Notes: generated by a model not told the origin, from the sequence alone. Numbered from the stretch's first letter, positions 1-8,035 are shown. The stretch: 15,408 nt of DNA from Casp-actino8 sp964614655 (GCA_964614655.1 CAZTPF010000040.1:1-15408); one strand, 5' to 3'. Translations and numbers: made by a program.

Positions 1-1102
1 TCGGGGTGAGGGTCAATTCTTCGCCGGGCATGAGGCAGGCAACCTCGCCTTGTTGGAGTCGATCGGTCGACCCGATCCCGCACACCGTGAGTTCGCGGGC
101 TCGGGCTCGGATGGTCTCGGTTCCGTTGATGCGATGCACGTACAGCGCGAACGGCGAGTCCGGAGTCGGAAACTTCCACAGCTTGCCGGCCGCCGTGCGG
201 GCCACGGGTTCGGCACGCACGATCGGATCGACGAGTGGCTCGGCGACGACCGTCGCCAACAACTCGTTGACATCGACGTGTTTGTTGGTGAGACCGCACC
301 GCACCACGTTGTCGCTCGATCCCATGACCTCGATGCCCATTCCCGACAGGTAGGCGTGGAGGTTGCCCGGACCGAGATAGAGCGCCTGACCGGGCTCGAG
401 CACCACGTGGTTCAACAGGAGGGTCACGAGAACCGACACGTCGTCGGGGTACTTCTCGCCGAGTCTCGCCACCCAGTGCGCGCTTGGTGAGGAGTGCTCG
501 TGGCAAGCGGCGATCGTGTCGTGGAGAACGGGAAGGAATTCGTCGCGGTGCGTGAAGATCTGGCGGACCGTGTGACCGAGATCGTGATCGGCGAGCATCG
601 TGGCCAGATGCGAGGCGCCTCCTCCGATCTCGTGCAGCAGATCGACTGTGCGGGTGGGTTCACGGAAGCCGCACAGCGCCTCGAAACGACCGAGCGCGCA
701 GACGAGTTCGGGTTTGGCGAACGGATCGCGGTAGATGCGCCGTGAATTGCTCACGGGAACGCCGAGCCGGTTCTCGCGTGCGTAGCCGGCTTGAGCCTGC
801 TGCTGCGACGGATGCGACTGCAGGCTCAGCGGTTCGGCGGCGGCCAGGAACTTGACGAGGAACGGAAGTTCTCCCGACACCGACACGAGCGGTGTGGACA
901 TACCGTGGGTGTCGTCGGCCGCCGAGTGCGGACGGTCAACGATGTCGTCGGCCACCTCGACGAGCCGTGAAGGTCCGCCGAGATGCGTCCCGAACCACAG
1001 TTCGGCCCAGGGGCGACCGTCGGGTTCGAGGCCGAGCAATCGGGGAATCGCCGTGGGATGGCCCCACGGATAGTGCTGGACGACACCGCGAACCAGTCGC
1101 AC
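1..1102 (-). CDS. manA: Mannose-6-phosphate isomerase, class I (3' end outside window)
   Basis: Zinc enzyme interconverting mannose 6-phosphate and fructose 6-phosphate, feeding GDP-mannose and mannosylated glycans in the cytoplasm. The reading frame is open from a GTG at 1102 to the window edge (367 codons). It carries class I PMI signatures: an N-terminal QHYPWG, then PLSLQSHPS (Q95 and H97, expected zinc ligands), PEL (E132), and LYLGPGNLHAYLSGMGIEVM (H249), followed by SSDNVVRCGLTNKHVDV. The expected zinc ligands Q, H, E and H are all visible. Family members are usually near 390-400 residues, so only a short C-terminal piece should be missing. The start lies one base after the proS stop, which points to translational coupling in a proS-manA transcript. 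No separate ribosome binding site is obvious. The family call is firm; the start is probable. Confidence 0.93.
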   Translation of the reverse strand, partial: MRLVRGVVQHYPWGHPTAIPRLLGLEPDGRPWAELWFGTHLGGPSRLVEVADDIVDRPHSAADDTHGMSTPLVSVSGELPFLVKFLAAAEPLSLQSHPSQQQAQAGYARENRLGVPVSNSRRIYRDPFAKPELVCALGRFEALCGFREPTRTVDLLHEIGGGASHLATMLADHDLGHTVRQIFTHRDEFLPVLHDTIAACHEHSSPSAHWVARLGEKYPDDVSVLVTLLLNHVVLEPGQALYLGPGNLHAYLSGMGIEVMGSSDNVVRCGLTNKHVDVNELLATVVAEPLVDPIVRAEPVARTAAGKLWKFPTPDSPFALYVHRINGTETIRARARELTVCGIGSTDRLQQGEVACLMPGEELTLTP

Positions 1103-1103
1103 G

Positions 1104-2867
1104 TCAACTCCGGCAGACGTCGACGAGAGTCGCGGCGACGTCACCGGCCGGCACGTCGCGACGCTCACCCGAGCGGCGGTCGCGTACTTCGATCACGCCG
1201 TCAGCGAGTCCCTTGCCGACGACGACGATCGTCGGAACACCGAGCAGCTCGGCATCCTTGAACTTCACGCCGGGGGAGACGTTCGTCCGATCGTCGATCA
1301 GAACGCGAACACCTGCCGACTCGAGTTCGGCGGCCAGGTTCTCGGCGGTCGTTGCGATGTCGTCGCCGCCCTTGCTGGCGATCACGAGATGAACGTCGGC
1401 TGGTGCCACTTCCCGCGGCCAGCACAGTCCGATCTCGTCGCTGCTCGACTCGGCGATGGCGGCCACCGCGCGCGACACGCCGATTCCGTACGACCCCATC
1501 GTCACGACGACCTGCTTGCCGTTCTGGTCGAGCACCGTGAGGTCGAGGGCCTCGGCGTATTTGCGTCCGAGCTGGAAGATGTGGCCGATCTCGATACCGC
1601 GAGCCATCTCGAGAACTCCCGAACACGACGGACACGAGTCTCCGGCGCGTACCTCGGCTGCTTCGATCGTGCCGTCAGCCGAGAAGTCGCGTCCGGCCAC
1701 CAGTCCGACGACATGTCGGCCCGGTTCGTTGGCTCCGGTGACCCACCGGGTGCCGTCGACGACGCGCGGATCGAGCAGATAACGAATTCCCGCTTCGGCG
1801 CCGAGCACTCCCGGTCCGATGTAACCCTTCACGAGGGACGGATGTCGAGCGAAGTCTTCGTCGGTGAACGCCTCGGGTTCGGCCGGGCTCACACTCGCTT
1901 CGAGCCGCTTCATGTCGACGTCGCGGTCGCCCGGAACGCCGATCGCGAGCGGCTCACGTGTTCCGTCGGGATGGCGCAGCATCACGATCACGTTCTTCAG
2001 TGTGTCGGCCGCTGTCCAGGAGCGATCGCCGCGTGCGAGATCGGGACGTCCGTTCAGTAGATCGACGAGAGTGGTGATGGTGGGTGTGTCGGGTGTGTCG
2101 CACACGACGGCCGTCGGGAGGCCGGCCGCGTCGATCGCGGGTGGCACCGGAACGGTCACGGCTTCGGTGTTCGCCGCGTATCCGCACGATGTGCATCGCA
2201 CGAAGGTGTCCTCACCGACCTCGAGCGGCGCCAGGAACTCCTCGCTCTTCGATCCGCCCATCGCGCCCGACATGGCCGACACGATCACGAACGGCAGCCC
2301 GAGTCGCTCGAAGGTGCGGATGTAGGCCTCACGATGGGCTTCGTACGAGGCTGCGAGGCCGGCGTCGTCGACGTCGAAGGAGTACGAGTCCTTCATCACG
2401 AACTCGCGGGTGCGGAGGAGGCCGGCTCGCGGGCGAGCTTCGTCGCGATACTTCGTCTGGATCTGGTAGATCACGAGCGGGAGGTCCTTGTAGGACGAGT
2501 ACAGATCCTTCACGAGAAGAGTGAACATCTCCTCGTGGGTCGGCCCGAGCAGGTAGTCGACGCCGCGACGATCCTTCAGCCGGAAGAGATTGTCGCCGTA
2601 TTCGGTCCAGCGATTGGTGGCCTCGTAGGGGTCCTTCGGCAACAGCGCGGGGAAGTGGACTTCCTGGAATCCGGCCCGATTCATCTCGTCACGGACGATC
2701 TCTTCGACGTTGCGGTACACCATCCAACCGAGCGGCAGCCAAGTGAATCCGCCCGGCGCGGCCCGGCGGATGTATCCGGCTCTGAGCAGGAGCTGATGAC
2801 TCGGAACCTCGGCGTCGGACGGGTTCTCCCGCAGAGTGCGCACGAACAGCGTCGACATCCGCAACAT
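1104..2867 (-). CDS. proS: Prolyl-tRNA synthetase, bacterial type with editing insertion
   Basis: Class II aminoacyl-tRNA synthetase charging tRNA-Pro (587 aa from the chosen start). Visible parts: motif 1 region with LPLGWMVYRNVEEIVRDEM (about residues 45-65); GPTHEE (108-113); motif 2 RPRAGLLRTREFVMKDSYSF (145-164); a long insertion about 170-400 matching the editing (INS) domain of bacterial ProRS; paired CTSC (225-228) and CPSC (412-415) cysteines; motif 3 GSYGIGVSRAVAA (458-470); then a C-terminal anticodon-binding domain with GVKFKDAELLGVPTIVVVGK. The frame stays open 70 codons further upstream, but that part is unlike any ProRS. The N terminus MLRMSTLFVRTLRE fits the family and begins 7 nt after a TAACCT -10 box, so a leaderless start at 2867 is preferred. 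An alternative ATG lies three codons in, at 2858. manA follows directly. Confidence 0.95.
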   Translation of the reverse strand: MLRMSTLFVRTLRENPSDAEVPSHQLLLRAGYIRRAAPGGFTWLPLGWMVYRNVEEIVRDEMNRAGFQEVHFPALLPKDPYEATNRWTEYGDNLFRLKDRRGVDYLLGPTHEEMFTLLVKDLYSSYKDLPLVIYQIQTKYRDEARPRAGLLRTREFVMKDSYSFDVDDAGLAASYEAHREAYIRTFERLGLPFVIVSAMSGAMGGSKSEEFLAPLEVGEDTFVRCTSCGYAANTEAVTVPVPPAIDAAGLPTAVVCDTPDTPTITTLVDLLNGRPDLARGDRSWTAADTLKNVIVMLRHPDGTREPLAIGVPGDRDVDMKRLEASVSPAEPEAFTDEDFARHPSLVKGYIGPGVLGAEAGIRYLLDPRVVDGTRWVTGANEPGRHVVGLVAGRDFSADGTIEAAEVRAGDSCPSCSGVLEMARGIEIGHIFQLGRKYAEALDLTVLDQNGKQVVVTMGSYGIGVSRAVAAIAESSSDEIGLCWPREVAPADVHLVIASKGGDDIATTAENLAAELESAGVRVLIDDRTNVSPGVKFKDAELLGVPTIVVVGKGLADGVIEVRDRRSGERRDVPAGDVAATLVDVCRS

Positions 2868-2870
2868 CGG

Positions 2871-2899
2871 TCGAAGGTTACTGGTGTGCCCTGTATGCT
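2871..2899 (+). promoter_or_regulatory. Possible rimP operon promoter
   Basis: TATGCT at 2894-2899 resembles a sigma-70 type -10. A weak -35 candidate, TCGAAG (2871-2876, three matches to TTGACA), lies 17 bp upstream. Transcription would begin near 2905, giving a leader of about 135 nt that contains the hairpin at 2939-2966. It overlaps the divergent proS start region, so the two promoters may compete. Evidence is motif only. Confidence 0.35.
2875..2880 (-). promoter_or_regulatory. Probable leaderless -10 box for proS
   Basis: On the minus strand TAACCT is followed by 7 nt and then ATG (2867). There is no Shine-Dalgarno sequence before the ATG. TANNNT placed 6-8 nt before the start codon is the arrangement known for leaderless actinobacterial mRNAs. 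No convincing -35 hexamer is seen. It supports the ATG at 2867 over the upstream extension. Confidence 0.55.
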
Positions 2900-2938
2900 G
2901 AGGGGGTCTTGATCGCTCGAGTTCGCTCGGGTCCGTGG

Positions 2939-2968
2939 AAAGGCGTGGGAGAAATCCCACGTCTTTTT
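2939..2968 (+). terminator. Terminator-like hairpin in the rimP leader (candidate attenuator)
   Basis: A 12-bp stem (2939-2950 with 2955-2966) closes a GAAA tetraloop. Its inner seven pairs, CGTGGGA with TCCCACG, are perfect, followed by one G-T pair, one G-C pair and three A-T pairs. The 3' arm runs into a T-run, TCTTTTT (2962-2968). This is the form of an intrinsic terminator, but it lies 74 nt upstream of the rimP start, in the leader of an operon that must be expressed. Attenuation or NusA-dependent autoregulation is a reasonable inference. Minus-strand termination is less likely because the T-run lies on the plus strand and proS reads away from the hairpin. Confidence 0.65.
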
Positions 2969-2989
2969 CAGTCTTAGGGCCCGAATCGC

Positions 2990-3009
2990 TCTCGGCGGTC
3001 GGGCCGAGA
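2990..3009 (+). promoter_or_regulatory. Second leader hairpin upstream of rimP
   Basis: TCTCGGC (2990-2996) pairs perfectly with GCCGAGA (3003-3009) around a 6-nt loop. It lies between the terminator-like hairpin and the rimP ribosome binding site. It has no T-run, so it is unlikely to terminate by itself. It may be part of a leader fold; whether it competes with the first hairpin cannot be judged by eye. Confidence 0.35.
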
Positions 3010-3041
3010 CGGAAGCAACGAGAGACAACGAGGAGGTGCAC

Positions 3042-3674
3042 ATGAGCGACGGATCCGCCATCGAGCGCCGACTGCACGAACTCGTGGCCCCGATCGTGGC
3101 CGACCTTCAGCTCGATCTCTACGACCTCGAATTCGCCGGAGGCACCTTGCGGATCACGGTCGACACACCACCGGGGTCACCCGGCGGGGTCGACGTCGAC
3201 ACCTTGTCGCAGTGCACCCGACTCGTGTCGCGCGAACTCGACCACACCGATCCGATCCCGGGTCACTACACGCTCGAAGTGTCGAGTCCGGGTCTGGAAC
3301 GCACTCTGCGTCGCCCGTGGCACTATCAGCGTGAAGTCGGAAAGACCGTGAACATACGCCTGCGCGACGTGGAGGCCGGTCACCGGCGCCTCAATGGTGT
3401 GCTGGTGGCCGCCGACGACACCACCTGCACCGTGCGAAGCGAGGACGGGGATCGGGTCGTCCCGCTCGACCAGGTCGACCGGGCCCGCACAGTCTTCGAG
3501 TGGGGTCCCGCACCCAAGCCCAAGGGCCCAGCCGGAAAGTCGGGGGCATCCGGGGCTAAGTCCGGGGCCAAACCTGGTGCCAAACCCGGTGCCAAACAGG
3601 GCAACCAGAGGAGTAAGCCGGGCAAACCTCCGGCAGACTCAAGTGCCCGAAAATCCGACCGATCAGAACCCTGA
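3042..3674 (+). CDS. rimP: Ribosome maturation factor RimP with basic C-terminal tail
   Basis: RimP helps assemble the 30S subunit. The protein has 210 aa from the ATG at 3042, which sits 5 nt after a perfect AGGAGG (3031-3036). A GTG two codons upstream overlaps that site and is rejected. The N-terminal alpha/beta domain covers about 1-90 and ends in the family signature SSPGLERTL (81-89). The SH3-like C-terminal domain covers about 95-155 and ends LDQVDRARTVFEW. Beyond residue 157 comes a roughly 53-residue Lys/Gly/Pro/Ala-rich tail with GAKPGAK repeats, longer than the usual 150-180 aa family length. It is the first gene of the nusA-infB operon, and 46 nt separate it from nusA. Confidence 0.95.
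   Translation: MSDGSAIERRLHELVAPIVADLQLDLYDLEFAGGTLRITVDTPPGSPGGVDVDTLSQCTRLVSRELDHTDPIPGHYTLEVSSPGLERTLRRPWHYQREVGKTVNIRLRDVEAGHRRLNGVLVAADDTTCTVRSEDGDRVVPLDQVDRARTVFEWGPAPKPKGPAGKSGASGAKSGAKPGAKPGAKQGNQRSKPGKPPADSSARKSDRSEP
3552..3596 (+). repeat. Short in-frame tandem repeat in the RimP tail
   Basis: Near-repeats of a 12-nt unit encode GAKS-GAKP-GAKP-GAK (RimP residues 171-185). They make a flexible basic tail. Slippage during replication could change the copy number, so length may vary between strains. Confidence 0.7.
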
Positions 3675-3720
3675 CCAGCCTCTCGACACCCGAACCACTT
3701 CACCCAGGAGTCACGCCGAC

Positions 3721-4923
3721 ATGAGCAACCTCGACATGGCCGAAGCCGTCCGCCTGCTGGCGGCGGAGAAGAACATCTCGGTCGACGACCTCTTGCAGGT
3801 GCTCGTCGATGCCTTGGCCACCGCCTACAAGCGTCGTCCGGGGGCGGCCGAGGAAGTCGAAGTCGGCCTCAATCCCGACACCCTCGAGATCACGTTCACG
3901 GCTTACGACATCGACGAGGACGGCAACTGGGTCAACCCGCGGGACGACACGCCCAACAAGGGTGAACTCGGGCGTATCGCAGCTCAGACCTTCCGTCAGG
4001 TGATGGGCCAGCGCATTCGAGAGGCCGAGCGCGAGCGCAAGTTCGAGGAGTACGCGAACCGCGAAGGCGACATCGTCACCGGCATCGTGCAGCAGACCGA
4101 CAGCCGCTTCGCCCTGCTCGACCTCGGCAAGGTCGAAGCCCTCATGCCGCAGAGCGAGCAGGTTCCTTACGAGCGCGCCAATCCGGGTGCCCGTATGAAG
4201 GCCTACATCGTGGAAGTTCGCCGCACCCAGAAGGGTCCGCAGATCATCGTGAGCCGCACCCATCCGGGTCTCGTGAAGCGTCTCTTCGAACTCGAAGTTC
4301 CCGAGATCGCCGACGGTGTGGTCGAGATCAAGGCTTGTGCCCGTGAACCAGGCCATCGCACCAAGATCGCCGTGTGGTCGAACGACAACAACGTCGATCC
4401 GGTGGGAGCCTGCGTGGGCGCCCGTGGCGCTCGTGTGCGCATGGTCGTGAACGAACTCAATCAAGAGAAGATCGACATCGTTCCTTTCAGCGAAGACCTT
4501 CCCGACTTCATCGCGAAGGCTCTGTCGCCGGCCAAGGTCACCGAAGTTCGGGTGAGCGAGGACGGTACGCAGGCCGATGTCATCGTTCCCGACTTCCAGT
4601 TGAGTCTGGCCATCGGCAAGGAAGGGCAGAACGCTCGTCTGGCCGCCCGTCTGACCGGTCTGCGCATCGACATCAAGAGCGAGACCCAGGATCGCAACGA
4701 AAAGGCCGGCATCTACGTCGACTCCGAGGAGTACGCCGAGGGTGCATGGGTTCTGAATCCCGACACCGGCGAGCACGAGTGGCACGCCGCCGACGGCACG
4801 ATCATGACGGCGGCCGAAGTCGAAGCAGCCAATGCGGCGCGTCTGGCCGAAGACGCCGGTGGAGCGCCGGCCGAAGAAGTGGTCGAAGCCGCTGCGGAGA
4901 CACCGACCGAGGAGCCGGCCTGA
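3721..4923 (+). CDS. nusA: Transcription termination/antitermination factor NusA
   Basis: RNA polymerase-binding elongation factor acting in pausing, termination and rRNA antitermination. It has 400 aa. The start at ATG 3721 follows AGGAG (3706-3710) by 10 nt. The frame is open well upstream, but that part overlaps rimP and has no NusA-like sequence. Domains: N-terminal polymerase-binding region (about 1-112), S1 domain (about 114-182, GDIVTGIVQQ to IIVSRTHPG), KH1 with VGARGARVR (232-240), KH2 with AIGKEGQNARLAARLTG (297-313). The sequence ends with a roughly 70-residue extension (about 331-400) containing GAWVLNPDTGEHEWHAADG, then an acidic Ala/Glu tail. The acidic repeats of E. coli NusA are not evident. 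The next gene, ylxR, starts 4 nt downstream. Confidence 0.97.
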   Translation: MSNLDMAEAVRLLAAEKNISVDDLLQVLVDALATAYKRRPGAAEEVEVGLNPDTLEITFTAYDIDEDGNWVNPRDDTPNKGELGRIAAQTFRQVMGQRIREAERERKFEEYANREGDIVTGIVQQTDSRFALLDLGKVEALMPQSEQVPYERANPGARMKAYIVEVRRTQKGPQIIVSRTHPGLVKRLFELEVPEIADGVVEIKACAREPGHRTKIAVWSNDNNVDPVGACVGARGARVRMVVNELNQEKIDIVPFSEDLPDFIAKALSPAKVTEVRVSEDGTQADVIVPDFQLSLAIGKEGQNARLAARLTGLRIDIKSETQDRNEKAGIYVDSEEYAEGAWVLNPDTGEHEWHAADGTIMTAAEVEAANAARLAEDAGGAPAEEVVEAAAETPTEEPA

Positions 4924-4927
4924 ACCG

Positions 4928-5221
4928 ATGACACGCGTCCGCTCCGTTCCTCCGACCCGCACGTGTGTGGGCTGTCGCGAGCGCCGTTCGGCGCGCGCCA
5001 TGGTTCGTTGTGTGGCGCGTGACGGCGGACGGGTCGCGACGGGCTCCGACGGACGCGGGGCGTGGGTGTGCTCGGTCGAATGCTTCGATCGGGCCGTCAC
5101 CGGTTCGGGTTTCGCCCGAGCCTGGCGGCGGTCGGTCGACCGAGATGGCCTGGGGCACTTGCGTGCGCCGGTGTCCGAATTCCTGAAGACGAATGTGACG
5201 ACTGTGAAGGATTGCGACTGA
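4928..5221 (+). CDS. ylxR: YlxR family (DUF448) RNA-binding protein
   Basis: Small basic protein (97 aa) of the YlxR/DUF448 family, found between nusA and infB in many Gram-positive bacteria. It is thought to bind RNA, and regulatory roles have been proposed. Visible signatures are PPTRTCVGCRERRSARAM near the N terminus and GRGAWVCSVECFDRAV in the middle, giving CxxC and CxxxC cysteine pairs. The chosen start, ATG 4928, lies 4 nt after the nusA stop and gives the usual family N terminus. The frame stays open upstream to 4832, but that part lies inside nusA. No strong ribosome binding site is adjacent, so coupling to nusA is likely. The family call is firm; the function is poorly defined. Confidence 0.93.
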   Translation: MTRVRSVPPTRTCVGCRERRSARAMVRCVARDGGRVATGSDGRGAWVCSVECFDRAVTGSGFARAWRRSVDRDGLGHLRAPVSEFLKTNVTTVKDCD

Positions 5222-8035
5222 GTGGCTACGGCGAAGATCAAAGTCAGTGAACTAGCGAAGAAGCTCGGCATGACCAATGCCGAGGTGGTCGATCTCGCCA
5301 AGGCGAACATGATCGACGTGAAGGGTCCGTCCTCGACGCTGGTTCCGGCCTTCGCCGACATCATCGAGAAGAAGGCACAGGCGCAGGGTCTCGTTCGCGA
5401 TGTGCAGCCCGAAGAGCCCAAGGCGGCCAAGAAGACGGCGGCCAAGAAGGCGGCTCCGAAGAAGGCGGCTCCGAAGAAAGCAGCGACTCCCAAGACTGCG
5501 ACGCCGGCCGACGAGACCACTGAGGTCGCCGCAGCCGAGGAAGCAGCTCCGAGCGCGGAGGCCCCGGCGCCCGCCGCTCCGGTGGTCGAGACTCCGGTGG
5601 TGGAGGCCCCGGCACCTGAGGCTCCTCCGGCTCCGGCGGCCGAGGCCCCGACTCCTGCTCCGCAGGCGCCTGCGTCAGGGTCACGAGTCATCTCGGGCCG
5701 CGACACCACGCAAGGCATCACCCGCCCGACTCCTCGTCCCGCCCCCGAATCTCGGCCGGCTCCGGCCGCTCCGTCGACTCCCGGTGATGCTCGCCCGGCG
5801 GCGAGTGCTCCGGCGGGAGCGCCGCCCCGTCCGGCCGGTCCTCCGCCTCGCCCGATGAGCCCGTCGGGTCGTCCGGTTCCCCCGCCGCCTGGTCGTCCGA
5901 TGAGCCCGTCGGGTCGTCCCGTTCCTCCGCCGCCCGGCGGTCCGCGTACGGCGGGCCCGCGTCCGGGTGGCTATTCCACCGGTCCGCGTCCAGGCGGAGC
6001 AGCTCGGCCAGCCGGTGGTCCTCGTCCGGGTGGATTCGGTGGCCCGCGCCCCGGTGGTGGCCCCGGTCGTCCTGGTGGTGGTCCCGGTGGGCCGGGTCGT
6101 CCTGGTGGCGGTCCCGGTGGTGGCCCCGGTCGTCCCGGTGGTGGCCCTCGTCCGTCGGGTGGTCGTCGTGCGCCGCGCGGCCGTCGTCGCCGTCGTGGTG
6201 AAGAAGAGTTGCAGCCCGGCGAGATTCGCTACACCGAGTCGACGGCTCCGGTTCCCGAAGGCATCGTCGTCATCGAGCGCGGTGTGTCGGCCCAGGAGTT
6301 CGCGCCTCGTCTGAATCGCACAGCGGCCGATGTCGTTCGATTCCTCATGAAGAACGGCGAAATGGTCACGGCGACCATGACGCTCGCCGACGAGCAGATG
6401 GAACTCTTCGCGCTCGACATCGGCGCCGAGATCCTTCTCGTCGAACCCGGTCAGCAAGAGGAGATGGAACTCCAGGCGCTGTTCGACGACAGCGACGACA
6501 TCGACGAGGAGGCTCAGGAGCCGCGTCCGCCGGTGATCACCGTGATGGGTCACGTCGACCACGGCAAGACCACCCTTCTCGACCGCATCCGCAATGCCAA
6601 CGTCGTGGAAGGCGAAGCCGGCGGCATCACCCAGCACATCGGCGCCTACCAGACCGAGCAGAACGGGAAGAAGGTCACCTTCATCGACACGCCCGGTCAC
6701 GCGGCGTTCACCAAGATGCGCGCCCGTGGCGCGCAGGTGACCGACATCGTGGTTCTCATGGTGGCCGCCGACGACGGTGTGATGCCTCAGACCGTCGAGG
6801 CCATCGCCCACGCTCGAGCCGCCGAGGTGCCGATCGTGGTGGCCGTCAACAAGGTCGACAAGGAGAACGCCGACGTCCAGAAGGTGCTGGCTCAGTTGGC
6901 CGAGAACGAGTTGGTTCCCGAGTCGTGGGGCGGCGACACGATTTGTGTCGAGATGTCGGCCCAACAGGGTCTCGGTGTCGACGATCTGCTCGAGCAGCTC
7001 ACCTTGGTCGCCGAACTCGAAGAACTCACCGCCAACCCCTCGGGACGCGCCAAGGGCATCGTGCTTGAAGCCAATCTCGACGTCGGGCGCGGGCCGGTGG
7101 CCACGATTCTCGTCGACAAGGGCACGCTGAAGGTCGGTGATCCGATCGTCGCCGGAGCGGCCTGGGGTCGCGTGCGCGCCATGATCGACGACAAGGGTCA
7201 GCAGATCAAGGAAGCCGGACCGTCCACTCCCGTTCAGGTGCTCGGTTTGTCGAGCGTTCCGAACGCCGGTGACGAGTTCCGGGCCGCACCCGACGAGAAG
7301 ACGGCTCGCACGGTGGGTGATGCTCGTGAAGCTCGCCAGCGCGCCAAGAACCAGCGCGGTGACGCTCGCGTGCAGAAGGGCGTCAAACTCGAAGACGTCT
7401 TCAGTCAGATCCAGGCCGGCGAGGTCGCCACTCTCAATCTGGTGATCAAGGCCGACGTCCAGGGATCGCTCGAAGCAGTGAGCGAGAGTCTGCGCCGCCT
7501 CGAACGTGACGAGGTCAAGTTGGCGTTCGTGCATCGAGGTGTCGGTGGGATCACCGAGAACGACATCACGTTGGCGAGCGCGACCAACGCCACGATCATC
7601 GGCTTCAACGTCCGCCCCGATCGCAAGGCCCGCGATCTCGCCGAGAACGAAAAGGTCGAGATCCGCACCTACGAAATCATCTACAAACTCCTCGAGGACA
7701 TCGAGAAGGCCATGCTCGGCATGCTCGCCCCCGAATACGAAGAAGTGGTCACTGGCGAAGCCGAAGTTCGCGAGATCTTCCGCGTTCCCAAGATCGGCGC
7801 CATCGCCGGCTGCTACGTACGTTCGGGTCAGATCACGCGCGGGTCGAAGGTGCGCTTCCTTCGCGAAGGTGTGATCATCTGGAAGGGGAGCATTCAGTCG
7901 CTCCGTCGCTTCAAGGACGACGTCCGAGAAGTACGCGACGGCTTCGAATGCGGTATCGGGCTCTCCGACTTCCAGGACCTGAAGCAGGGCGACCTGATCG
8001 AGACCTACGAAGACAAACTGATCGTCCGCACCTGA
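5222..8035 (+). CDS. infB: Translation initiation factor IF-2
   Basis: GTPase that brings fMet-tRNA to the 30S subunit and promotes subunit joining. It has 937 aa. The start is GTG 5222, immediately after the ylxR stop, with GAAGGA (5206-5211) 10 nt upstream. Domains: IF2_N module (about 3-60); Lys/Ala then Pro/Ala-rich linker (about 65-200); Arg/Pro/Gly-rich linker (about 205-330); second IF2_N-like module (about 350-410); G domain with GHVDHGKT (443-450), GGITQHIG, DTPGH (489-493), NKVD (543-546) and a SAQ motif; then beta-barrel and C-terminal initiator-tRNA-binding domains ending DLIETYEDKLIVRT. The long low-complexity N-terminal region is common in actinobacterial IF-2. It also contains exact 15-residue repeats. 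Confidence 0.98.
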   Translation: MATAKIKVSELAKKLGMTNAEVVDLAKANMIDVKGPSSTLVPAFADIIEKKAQAQGLVRDVQPEEPKAAKKTAAKKAAPKKAAPKKAATPKTATPADETTEVAAAEEAAPSAEAPAPAAPVVETPVVEAPAPEAPPAPAAEAPTPAPQAPASGSRVISGRDTTQGITRPTPRPAPESRPAPAAPSTPGDARPAASAPAGAPPRPAGPPPRPMSPSGRPVPPPPGRPMSPSGRPVPPPPGGPRTAGPRPGGYSTGPRPGGAARPAGGPRPGGFGGPRPGGGPGRPGGGPGGPGRPGGGPGGGPGRPGGGPRPSGGRRAPRGRRRRRGEEELQPGEIRYTESTAPVPEGIVVIERGVSAQEFAPRLNRTAADVVRFLMKNGEMVTATMTLADEQMELFALDIGAEILLVEPGQQEEMELQALFDDSDDIDEEAQEPRPPVITVMGHVDHGKTTLLDRIRNANVVEGEAGGITQHIGAYQTEQNGKKVTFIDTPGHAAFTKMRARGAQVTDIVVLMVAADDGVMPQTVEAIAHARAAEVPIVVAVNKVDKENADVQKVLAQLAENELVPESWGGDTICVEMSAQQGLGVDDLLEQLTLVAELEELTANPSGRAKGIVLEANLDVGRGPVATILVDKGTLKVGDPIVAGAAWGRVRAMIDDKGQQIKEAGPSTPVQVLGLSSVPNAGDEFRAAPDEKTARTVGDAREARQRAKNQRGDARVQKGVKLEDVFSQIQAGEVATLNLVIKADVQGSLEAVSESLRRLERDEVKLAFVHRGVGGITENDITLASATNATIIGFNVRPDRKARDLAENEKVEIRTYEIIYKLLEDIEKAMLGMLAPEYEEVVTGEAEVREIFRVPKIGAIAGCYVRSGQITRGSKVRFLREGVIIWKGSIQSLRRFKDDVREVRDGFECGIGLSDFQDLKQGDLIETYEDKLIVRT
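5849..5938 (+). repeat. Tandem 45-bp in-frame repeat in infB
   Basis: Two adjacent copies (5849-5893 and 5894-5938) each encode RPMSPSGRPVPPPPG (IF-2 residues 210-224 and 225-239). The DNA copies differ at a few third positions. The following 5939-6205 region is a degenerate Gly-Pro-Arg repeat. These are coding repeats of a flexible linker, not a mobile element. Confidence 0.85.

Noticed and set aside
2868..3077. 70-codon N-terminal extension of proS
   Set aside because: It would run through the divergent control region and overlap the rimP start. Its sequence is not ProRS-like, and a leaderless -10 box points to 2867.
3700..5721. 673-codon open frame on the minus strand
   Set aside because: It lies antisense to nusA, ylxR and the start of infB, which have clear domain motifs. 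Its composition is what high-G+C codon bias produces on the opposite strand, and it has no recognisable domain.
5939..6205. Repeated G/C-rich units resembling an array
   Set aside because: The units are in-frame Gly-Pro-Arg codons of IF-2, irregular in length, without spacers. This is not a CRISPR array or mobile element.
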